Positions 55,931 through 64,000 of a stretch of DNA of 64,000 nt are shown here, piece by piece. The notes below the pieces were generated by a model, which saw only the letters and a program-made list of their open reading frames with translations, had not been told where the DNA came from and did not search any database. Positions within the stretch are counted from its first letter, which is position 1; each line of letters opens with the position of its first letter. This DNA comes from Serripes groenlandicus (Eukaryota > Mollusca > Bivalvia > Cardiida > Cardiidae), in contig JASEVX010000013.1 in the NCBI GenBank assembly GCA_031761405.1, positions 52,081,956 to 52,145,955 on the forward strand. The letters run 5' to 3'. A program made the position numbers and the translations under genes.

Positions 55931-56544
55931 ATGCTGATTTTATTTTATTCTGGACATTCATACTTTCTAACATAGTAATCATATGATAGTTCAAAAAAAT
56001 AAAGTATTATTTTTAAGAATCTTTCATTAGAAGACGGCATATTTAAAATTTCATAAATATTTAATAGTTGGTGGTTCAAATTATATTATAGTTTAACAAA
56101 TGGAATACTGTTAAACAGGTTTTATTCGCGCAAGATTAATTTTCTATACTATTCCCGAATTGAATTCATCCCGAATAAATGTCCATTTTGTTTAAGACTA
56201 ACGAAAATGTGCTCTTTATCCTATTATGTTTGTAATATTTATACATTACCAGTCTTAATTAAGTAATTTGTAACGAGTAGACTGCATTTCACCTGAAGTA
56301 AACTTTAACAAACGGTAAGTTTTACAAAGTAGCTGTCCATTGCGTTTGCGTTTGACCAGTGTGTTTCAGCATGATACATATTCCATTACTTCTGAATGGA
56401 GTAATACGCATGACAGACATGTTCCTACAGCTTTTTGACTAAGCCAATGTAGCGAATTAAAAAAACATGATTTTTGTTAAAAATCACGAAATTTGAACAG
56501 AGTGAATTCAGTGTTCTACAGTAGTCCAGTATTTATATACATAC
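55931..56544. other. no gene recognised
   Basis: Intronic side of the following minus-strand exon. The next exon of the MULE gene (CDFHR block) was sought here and not found. Confidence 0.4.
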
Positions 56545-56854
56545 CTGGAAATGTGGTCTCAATGGCGCAGATTTCTTTCTCGTCAAAATCAGTAATAAAG
56601 TATTGAGGGGACCAACTTGCATTCCAGTCTTTCAAGATTTTAAGGCCTCTGGCAATGTTTTTAACACTTTCAGTTGCTAGCAGGAAACAATATTTGTCGA
56701 TACACACACAAAGTACAATGCAACATCACTCTTGCACAGTCTGTAGGTTGCATCCAGCAAACAAATCTCATTGCCATACATGGGCAGCAGCCTTTGCTGC
56801 CAAGCAGCTTGATAAACAAATAAAAATTCTTCATCGTTCGTCTCGATCTCAGTT
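56545..56854 (-). pseudogene. MULE-transposase-domain exon, frameshifted
   Basis: Acceptor taatcttcatttcag and donor CCAG|GTATGT bound 310 bp. The first frame reads FLFVYQAAWQQRLLPMYGNE, then ICLLDATYRLCKSDVALYFV, and stops at a TAG near 56685. The second frame reads IARGLKILKDWN, then WSPQYFITDFDEKEICAIE. The blocks WQxxLLxxYGNExxLLDATY and FxTDFDExEIxAIE are the MULE transposase fold as found in many invertebrate host-like genes (family knowledge). The DATY and TDFDE acidic residues correspond to catalytic positions. One indel separates the frames. Same strand as the exons at 59828 and 60956. Confidence 0.75.
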
Positions 56855-57880
56855 CTGAAATGAAGATTAAAATATTGATACTTGGTGAAGCTAATTGGAA
56901 AACATTTACAACATTTTTAAATTTCATCTCAATAAGTTATCTCCTTGTTGTTACATTTCATAAAGAAAAAAGGATATTTTAACCTCTAATGCTAGTAGAA
57001 ACAACAGCATACAATGTGGACTGAATGATTTATTGGATAAATTAACACATTTATAAGTAAGAAGACCTTTATCGTTCAATGGAGAAAGTGCACATAAATA
57101 TGGCACATATATTTAAATGACATAAACAATCATGTCATTCTGTTTACTAAAAATTTAACATTTCAGCCTTTTCCCAACTAATTTTGTCCTTTTAACACCT
57201 TTCTCAGAATGTTTAGTTGACACATTTCAACCAATCAATATGGCTGAAAATTATTATATAAAGTATCACCTGAGGAATATTGTTTGTAAACATTTCTGAC
57301 AAAATCTTCAAGAATTTTTTGTTGAACTTTGGTCATTTTACTCATTTTTAAATCCTGCCTGCATGCCATGTTTCTTACTTAATTTATATGGAGAGATGAC
57401 TTAAACAAGAGGGTAACAATGGAAGATTTAAGAAACATTATCTTGAAACATGATCCCATAGTTTAAACACTTTAATCACTTACACATGATTCTTTGTACT
57501 TCTAAATTAGCAAATAAAAGGTAAAAGTCACATAGCCTCAGATGGGAATACTTTTATAAATTCTCTGATTTACAATTTTTAACTAGTAGGTCCACAATTT
57601 GTTAACTACTGACAATTTCATTATTGCCTTTGCTTTATAATAAAGCTGGATAATAATCATTCATTTTGGCTCATCCTGTTTTCATATGTTTCATATTAAT
57701 GAAAGATTTTCTTGATAAAAGTTATTCTTATTGTGTCATAGCCCGGATTACACAGGTATATCTGAGCAGTTATTATAATTTAACTTCTAGTGACTCTTCT
57801 GTTACCTTTGATTTCTTTTCAATTCAATTACAGAATTTATCTCAATCAATATTTATAAGTCAAAATTAATCGATCGTTTA
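56855..57880. other. intron-like, old repeats
   Basis: Diverged 166-bp-type text near 57235-57300 (aatcaatatggctgaaaatt). No exon linking 59828 and 56854 was found; the expected middle part of the gene is missing or unrecognisable. Confidence 0.35.
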
Positions 57881-58058
57881 AAACCAAAAAGTTAATGTAT
57901 GCAGGCATGACGGACAATTTGTCCGCCGAAAGTGAGGATCGAATTTGGCCTAGCTCTTTAGGCATTTAACCTTGTTACCAAGTTTGAAAAGAAAAGGTTC
58001 ACATTTGTGGCAGTTATTGCACGGAAACAGCAACAAACAACATTTTTTGTTAAATAAG

Positions 58059-58901
58059 CAGGGGTTTTTTTCTGAAAAAGGGGAAGGGGCCTGGGGCCTT
58101 TGAGAAGGGGAAAATTTTGCGACGTTTTAGAAAAAAAGGGGAAAAAATTGTAAACTAGAGTAATGTGCATAATGTGCATGTTTAACTTTTATCATTACAA
58201 AGCCATCTCTCTATTTTTCATGTTCTTGAACTCTTCCACTAGATTGTCATAATCCAGATCACTCAAAACTATACCACTGTCATGGGTTGAAATTAGCAAA
58301 TTTTTCTACTTGCATTTTTTCGCAAATGCTATTTTTTGTTACTTGCTAAATGAGAAAACAACTTTAAATTTTGAGAACTTATTAGAACTTTTAAGCAACA
58401 CAATGTGAACTACAATAGTGCAATACACTGTTATGGTCAATCATGAATGTAATGTAAACATGGTCCAAAACATGCTGTGAAAACAAGCTGCTGAGACTGT
58501 CAGATATACAGCATAGTCTAGAAACTGTGTTTCAATTTCTGGCTCTATATGGCAAAGTATTGGGTCTTTTCTGTCTTAGTCCAGACAACAACCATCTTGT
58601 CACAGCAGCTTTTGGGTCATATTCTTTAAGGGCAACATCAGCAACTTTAATTCTTATCAAAATATCAAGTATTTCAATTTCAGCACCAAGCCTACACCTC
58701 AAGTCAAATTTTATTCTGTCCAGTGTGGAGAGGTAAATGAGATTTAAGCTAATGTTCAAAAGTTAAATATGAAAAGGAAAAAATTTTTTTTTTTATTTTT
58801 TCAGAGGGGAATTTATATTTTGAGGGGAAAAACTATGCTTATTTTTCGAGGGGAAGGGCGCCGTTAAACGGCCCCTTTTATATAAGGTAAAAAAAAACCT
58901 G
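58059..58901 (-). mobile_element. second hAT-like element, 5-bp target duplication
   Basis: Ends caggggtttttttctg and ggtaaaaaaaaacctg, flanked by ataag at 58054-58058 and 58902-58906. It lies inside the 161-bp tandem element, and the flanks rejoin to a normal unit when it is removed. GGGG-rich subterminal blocks occur on both sides (aaggggaaggggcc and gaggggaaaaac). Confidence 0.72.
58532..58740 (-). pseudogene. possible hAT transposase C-terminus
   Basis: The minus strand reads LRCRLGAEIEILDILIRIKV, then EYDPKAAVTRWLLSGLRQKR. An acidic (E/D)(F/Y)DPxPA followed by W and a basic RRP-like end closes many hAT/ZMYM-type proteins. It is the only coding remnant inside the 843-bp element. No splice sites are defined. 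Identification is tentative. Confidence 0.42.
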
Positions 58902-59456
58902 ATAAGGGGCCATAACTACATCGAATAAAGTAATCCACAGAAAGTGACGATCGAACTTGGCCTAGCCCTTAAGGCATTTAACCTTGTTACCAAGTTTGAA
59001 AAAAAAAATGGTTCACATTTGTGGCAGTTATTGCACGGAAACAGCTAGAAACAACATTTTTTGTTAAATAAGGGGCCATAACTACACCAAATAAAGTCCG
59101 CCGAAAGTGATGATCGAACTTGGCCTAGCCCTTAAGGCATTTAACCTTGTTACCAAGTTTGAAAAAAAAAGGTTTACATTTGTGGCAGTTATTGAACGGA
59201 AACGGCAACAAACAACATTTTTTGTTAAATAAGGGGCCATAACTCCACCGAATAAAGTCCGCCGAAATTGACGATCAAACTTGGCCTAGCCCTTAAGGCA
59301 TTTAACCTTGTTACCCAGTTTGAAAAAAAACGGTTAACATTTGTGGCAGTTATTGCACGGAAACGAAGTGTGACAGACAGACAGACAAACCAAATTAATA
59401 ACCCCCCTTTTTTCTTCGAAAAAGCAAAGCGGGGGATAAAAAGGGGACATAATTAG

Positions 59457-59645
59457 TACAAAACATTGACAGATATTTGTACTCTTGTCTGTTGATAGAG
59501 GTAATGATGGTGATTTTGTAAGTTTAAAAGCAATAAAGTTTTATAAAACAAAAATGAGGTGGTACAAAAATCGTTACGAAGGTGCCACACCAACACAGAG
59601 GCGAGTAGGATTGTTTGCCATTTCTTTGAAAAGTCTAGCTAATAA
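59457..59645 (+). mobile_element. Helitron-like 3' end, degenerate
   Basis: acgaaggtgccacaccaaca, then tttctttgaaaagtctagct plus aa. It parallels the tail at 12352 (ttcttcgaaaagtcgagctaa). Confidence 0.45.
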
Positions 59646-59827
59646 TTAACCAAACAAACAACTTATTACTCTTCACAATTATTCAAATAGAAGTTTAACC
59701 AACAATAGAAACAGACACTTTTTGTATTGTATAATACACCAAAGGGTAGGGTCTGGATTCAGATGTACATGCATTCACAGGATGTTTATTGCTTTGGTAA
59801 TTAGAAAATGTATTAACAAAAAATTAC

Positions 59828-59974
59828 CTCGTCAGTGAGATGGTTCTTGTGACCCTCCAAGCTTGGAACCGCAACATACATTTGAAGTTCATATTTAATA
59901 TTCTCGGACCCATTTAATACAGCATACAGTTTCTTTCCTTGTTGCCTTCGTGCCCATTGAGAGTCATTTTCAAT
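59828..59974 (-). CDS. MULE-gene upstream exon, intact
   Basis: Acceptor taattttttcag and donor GAG|GTAATT bound exactly 49 codons in phase 0/0: IENDSQWARRQQGKKLYAVL, then NGSENIKYELQMYVAVPSLE and GHKNHLTDE. It is in the same orientation as 56545-56854 and has the phase and residue style of the region N-terminal to the MULE fold in these genes. No stop. Function unknown; it lies between the DNA-binding-like N-terminus and the transposase-like core. Confidence 0.68.
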
Positions 59975-60119
59975 CTGAAAAAATTAAAAATAAAAATAAA
60001 CTATTTATACACATACCTTGGTTATCATTCATCATTAATACACTGTTAACTGAATTGAGTTATAGCTGTCTATATGTATTTATTGAAAGGGAAGATAATT
60101 TGCATTTATATTAATTTAA

Positions 60120-60345
60120 CAAAACAGCCCTGCCCCATGGTGGCCATGTTTTAAGCCAGTGGAAATAAAAATGGAAGAATTTAGGAGGGGACATTGAGAG
60201 AATGCTTCCTATGAAGTTTTATCCAAATTGATCAAGTGGTTAGGGAGGCGAAGTGGTTTCAAGGAGAAGATTGACGCGCACACTGATGCACGACAGACAA
60301 TTTACCATGACATAAGCTTGACTGGCTTTCAGCCAGTGGAGCTAA
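60120..60345 (+). mobile_element. Helitron-like 3' end (GTGGAG type)
   Basis: agccctgccccatggtggcc body scrap, then gcgcacactgatgcacgac, hairpin actggctttcagccagt and GGAGCTAA. Confidence 0.65.
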
Positions 60346-60832
60346 AAAAAATCAAAATGGTTTGAAGGAATCTGACAGATGTTTGACCAAGAAACATTTC
60401 TAGAAATATTTGAAAATCTGTCAACAAGTTTAAATTTAGACAGAAAAGGCAAAAAAGCCTCGGCTACTGGCAGCAATATTTTTCGAAAAATAAAACTGGC
60501 AGTAATATTTTTCGATACAATCAACAAAGATGGAAAGAATTGGATTGAGGGCCATCCAAGGTAAATTTCTACAATATTATTGGTCAGTCAGGCAAGTAGT
60601 TTTGAAAAAGAATTGTTCTTTCTTTCGGTTCACAGGACATAACATTTTTTGCATCAGTCAAAAAAAGGGGAAGGGATTTCGGAGAGGCCATAGACAGGAT
60701 GCTACCTATAAAGTCTCATTTAAAGTGGCTCAGTGGTAAGGGTGGAGAAATCGTTTCAAGCCTTAACTTAAAATATGAAAACACAATGGAGAATTCACTA
60801 TGATTATAAGTTTGACAGCCAGTTGAGCTAAA
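60346..60832 (+). mobile_element. Helitron-like element, diverged copy
   Basis: 166-bp-type text at low identity (gaagaatctgacag, then tcaacaaag) ending gacagccagttgagctaaaa. Confidence 0.5.
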
Positions 60833-60955
60833 AATGGAAGAGGAAAGAGATAAGAATCCTGCCTCAATTTTGTTTACAAACAGACAGACAGAGTCAAATT
60901 AATATAGTATGGATAAAACACATTTATGATCATTTCACTTGACAAAATTACAAAC

Positions 60956-61072
60956 CTTATATGAAGGGAATTTCAACACGGACCTCACATTGATGGCAGC
61001 TGGACAGTTCATTTTTTTGGTGTTCTGGATCAATTTACGTCCATATGGATGTCAAGTGTAATCATGGTCAAC
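60956..61072 (-). pseudogene. MULE-gene N-terminal exon with an in-frame stop
   Basis: Acceptor gaatttaaacag and donor AAG|GTTTGT bound exactly 39 codons in phase 0/0. It reads VDHDYT, a TGA, then HPYGRKLIQNTKKMNCPAAI and NVRSVLKFPSYK. The block RKLxQxTKKxxCPAxIxxR precedes MULE domains in related genes and resembles a FLYWCH/WRKY-GCM1-like zinc-binding region (family knowledge, tentative). The TGA at the seventh codon could come from CGA by CpG decay. With the frameshift at 56.6 kb it marks the gene as non-functional, unless the stop is an assembly error. Confidence 0.66.
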
Positions 61073-61130
61073 CTGTTTAAATTCAACATTTAACAAGTCA
61101 ATTTGTGAATTAAGATCCATGAACAAATTT

Positions 61131-61905
61131 AACAAGAGGCCCATGAGGGCTTATGTTATACTGTCATGGTTCTTTGGTCATTTTCAAAAGGAACCAAGCT
61201 CTCATAACTACTATCTAAGTTTGGTGAAGGTCAGATAAGAAATGGAAGGTCTATTGTATTCACAAGCTGTACTATAGCAATTTTGACAATTTCAAGGGCC
61301 ATAATCCAGTCATGCATGGGGTGGATCTGGCTGGTTTTCAAAAGGAATCGAGCTCTCATCAATATTTAACTACTAAGTTTGGTGAAGGTCAGCTAAGAAA
61401 TGGAAGGTCTATTGTGTTCACAAGCTGTATTATAGCAATTTTGACAATTTCAAGGGCCGTAATCCAGTCATGCATAGGCGGATCTGGCTGGTTTTGAAAG
61501 GAACTAAGCTCTCATCAATATTTAACTACCATCTAAGTTTGGTGAAGATTGCATAGTAAATGGTGGTTTAATTGTGTTCACAAGCTGTATTATAGCAATT
61601 TTGACAATTTCAAGGGCCATACTCCAGTCATGCATAGGCAGATCTGGCTGGTTTAGAAAAGGAACGGAGCTCTCATCAATAATTAACTACTGTCTGAGTT
61701 TGGTGAAGATCACATAGTAAATGGATAGTAATCCAGTCTTGCATGGGCAGATCTGGCTGGTTTGCGAAAGGACCCGAGCTCTCATGGATATCTAATAACT
61801 GTATAAGTTTAATTGAGATACAATCAAAACTAAAGACTTTATCGCGTTCACAAGCAATTGTTTACGGATGCCACATGGCCGACGGACACAACGTACGCCA
61901 TCGCA
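61131..61905 (+). mobile_element. Helitron-like element, CTCTACTGG type, 158-160-bp units
   Basis: Starts aacaagaggcccatgagggc. cataatccag-type blocks at 61300, 61458 and 61618. The 3' terminal hairpin is missing; it ends near tgttacgg/atgccacatggcc text. Confidence 0.7.
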
Positions 61906-62284
61906 TAAATGGTAAAACAACCCCACCAAGTTTGTATACCAGTCATCAAGGTTTTTCTAAATTGTGATTTAGTGACAAAGTTCTTGATAACACGTTTCTA
62001 AAAATTGTTTGATTATCTGTCAACCAGTTTTGGAGAAGATTTTCAAAATTTTCATTATAGCCATTTAAGGCAAAAGAGCCCCGTCCCATGGCGGCCATGT
62101 TATTTTACTAATCAACGTAGTCTGAAGCAATCTGATAAAGTGTCAACTAAGGAACATTTCGACAAAAAAATCAGCTAAGGAATTTTGGAGGAGAATTTTT
62201 TTTAAGGTTTTTTTTTTAAGGTTGCCATGGGAACTAGAATTTTGACATAAACATCAATGGCTTTCAGCAAGTGGAGATAAAAAC
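61906..62284 (+). mobile_element. Helitron-like remnant, degenerate GTGGAG end
   Basis: ccccgtcccatggcggccat body unit and tggctttcagcaagtggaga plus taa at the end. Confidence 0.55.
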
Positions 62285-62299
62285 TAGAATTGTTTTTGC

Positions 62300-63116
62300 A
62301 AAAAACAGATGTCTCCCCTCAAATATCTGTCAAAATCTCTGAAAACATTCCAACCTATAAATTTGGGACAGATATGGAGCGGACACGAAATAAAGCCTCA
62401 AACCTTTGACCTTCAAGCGTGACCTTGACATTGACCCTATATTGTCGAGACGCGGGTTCTGCACGTCGCCTTGATGAGGTAAACATGTGACCCAAGTTTC
62501 ATGAAAATCCTTCAAGCCGTCTGGGAGATATGGAGCGGACACGAAATAAAGCCTCAAACCTTTGACATTCAAGCGTGACCTTGACCTTGACCCTATATTG
62601 TCGAGACGCAGGTTCTGCACGTCGCCTTGATGAGGTGAACATGTGACCCAAGTTTCATGAAAATCCTTCAAGCCGTCTCGGAGATATGGAGCGGACACGA
62701 AATAAAGCCTCAAACCTTTGACCTTCAAGTGTGACCTTGACCTTGACCCTATATTGTCGAGACGCGGGTTCTGCACGTCGCCTTGATGAGGTGAACATGT
62801 GACCCAAGTTTCATGAAAATCCTTCAAGCCGTCTGGGAGATATGGAGCGGACACGAAATAAAGCCTCAAACCTTTGACCTTCAAGCGTGACCTTGACCTT
62901 GACCCTATATTGTCGAGACGCGGGTTCTGCACGTCGCCTTGATGAGGTGAACATGTGAGCCAAGTTTCATGAAAATCCTTCAAGCCGTCTTGGAGATATG
63001 GAGCGGACACGATTTCGGACAGACGGACAGACAGACAGACAGAAGGACAGACAGACAGACAGACAGACGCCCAGGACAAAAACAATATATCTCCCCTGTA
63101 TACAGGGGGAGACATA
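62300..63116 (+). mobile_element. GTCTCCCC-ended element with five 156-bp phases
   Basis: Ends gatgtctcccct and gggggagacat are inverse. gatatggagcggacacga recurs at 62371, 62527, 62683, 62839 and 62995, exactly every 156 bp. gacagacagacagacag runs precede a gtatacaggggg hairpin. Since 156 is 52 codons, the minus strand stays open for 261 codons (62330-63115) as a 52-residue repeat. This is periodicity, not a gene: the peptide ends mirror the element ends and the GACA run. Confidence 0.88.
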
Positions 63117-63118
63117 AT

Positions 63119-63431
63119 TACTTTGAAAACATTGGGGCAAACAGCAAATCCTTAACATGACAAATTGTTCCTTTTAACAAAATATGTAGGATTGTGAAAA
63201 TAATTTATGATATATGACTGATGACCAAGCAAATCTTTTATATAAAAAGTATGATGAAGGATAGAAAAACATATTTAACCATAATAACTCGCATAAAAAA
63301 ATCAAATGGTTTAATTGTGTTAGGATATCAACTGAAAGAAAAACATAATTCACAAAAAAAAATAAGGAGCAACATCTGCTTTTTGCACAAATTTTATGTA
63401 ATTTTTTAAAGAGCAAAACAATGAGAACTAA
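63119..63431. other. no gene recognised
   Basis: AT-rich. A hydrophobic minus-strand frame here is low-complexity translation of A-rich sequence. Confidence 0.4.
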
Positions 63432-63903
63432 AAATATCACTGAAGGTGATGAATACCCCCAGCTGGTGCCTGACAATGTACATATGTATGCGAAATTCAA
63501 GGGGCCATAACTCATTTAAAAATAATTCCAGAGCAACACGCCGACAATATGCACAACTAGGCTTGGTATCAATCATTCTTGTGAAGTTATATTGAATTCT
63601 GACAAAGGGTTGCTGAGAAAGTGTTCACAAGAAATGGCTACAGACCAACTATGTATGAGAACTTCAAGGGGCCATAACTCATTTAAAAATAATTCCAGTG
63701 CAACACGCCGACAATATGCACAACTAGGCTTGGTATCAATCATTCTTGTGAAGTTATATTGAATTCTGACCAATGGTTGCTGAGAAATAGTGTTCACAAG
63801 AAATGTCCAGACCAACTAACCAACTGACCAACTAACTGACAAACCGACCGACAAGCGTGACACCTATATAGCCCCCATATACTACGTATCTGGGGGTATA
63901 ATT
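63432..63903 (-). mobile_element. CCCCCAGATAC-family element, two units, reversed
   Basis: tcactgaaggtgatgaatac at 63438 and acgtatctgggggtataatt at the right. Units at 63501 and 63668 (ggggccataactcatttaaa), period 167. A run of gacc/aactgaccaac type lies near 63810-63855. Confidence 0.8.
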
Positions 63904-63990
63904 ATAAAAATTCTCCTTTTGCAAGAAGGTTTTAATGACTTCGGCTGCAGAGTCGTCTCAAAGTTTCTAAATTGCGAAATGGTTAAAACA
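63904..63990. mobile_element. foldback MITE, right arm
   Basis: attctccttttgcaagaagg, then ttcggctgcagagtcgtctc and gcgaaatggttaa. Confidence 0.45.
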
Positions 63991-64000
63991 TATGTGACCT

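Larger units (their letters stand above)
57881..59456 (+). mobile_element. tandem-bodied element, 161-164-bp units
   Basis: ttggcctagcccttaaggca recurs (unit phases at about 57939, 58951, 59114 and 59275; spacing 161-164 after subtracting the inserted hAT). The end carries gacagacagacagacaaacc and cccccctttt, then aagcgggggataaa, a terminal hairpin. Confidence 0.78.

Noticed and set aside
62330..63115. 261-residue repeat protein on the minus strand
   Set aside because: Open only because a 156-bp transposon unit is a multiple of three. The predicted ends are translations of the terminal repeats and the GACA run.
63174..63515. 113-residue apparent membrane protein on the minus strand
   Set aside because: Low-complexity, A-rich template partly inside a mobile element; no splice or start support.
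1..64000. bacterial-type operons, RBS, Rho-independent terminators
   Set aside because: Introns, SINEs, LINEs and satellites show a eukaryotic nuclear genome; hairpins followed by A runs are transposon ends.

Overview
This window is eukaryotic, repeat-saturated and AT-rich, and it contains no long intact gene. The repeat types suggest a bivalve mollusc: tRNA-derived SINEs with a conserved central core, short hairpin-ended elements starting AACAAGAGG and ending GAGCTAA, LINE reverse-transcriptase tails, and a P2X7-C-terminus-like domain family that is expanded in bivalves. This assignment, perhaps to a heterodont, is inference; species cannot be fixed without a search. One assembly gap of exactly 200 N lies at 6293-6492.

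Layout. 0-6.3 kb: foldback MITEs with TTAA ends, a 36-bp minisatellite, a palindromic MITE split by a SINE, and tandem repeats. 6.5-17.2 kb: two LINE fragments, a 487-bp tandem duplication, and several Helitron-like non-autonomous elements with internal tandem units. 17.5-21.6 kb: a three-exon plus-strand gene fragment (SGNH-hydrolase-like domain, then a PHD finger) between inverted arms built of roughly 200-bp repeats. 21.6-32.75 kb: two satellite blocks, 84-bp monomers with 168-bp and 219-bp higher-order units, separated by about 4 kb of MITEs. 33-38.8 kb: Helitron-like and other tandem-bodied elements. 39.5-41 kb: a decayed minus-strand gene fragment with P2X7-C-like exons. 41.7-42.6 kb: a large foldback element. 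44-51 kb: Helitron-like elements joined tail to head. 51.8-61.1 kb: minus-strand exons (one unidentified, three of a MULE-transposase-domain gene) and two deleted hAT-like elements. 61.1-64 kb: more tandem-bodied elements, including a 156-bp repeat that creates a spurious 261-codon frame.

The genes do not form an operon or pathway. They are isolated exons in a matrix of mobile DNA, mostly with frameshifts or stops. The most notable signals are: (1) Helitron-like families whose 5' subterminal sequence covaries with the 3' end so that the two stay exactly complementary; (2) at least eight dissimilar element families with internal tandem periods clustered at 145-180 bp; (3) the SGNH-PHD gene, with exact splice phases, inside a long inverted repeat; (4) two CAGGG-ended elements flanked by exact 5-bp target duplications. 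All family names come from reading the sequence and from memory of the families; no database search was run.
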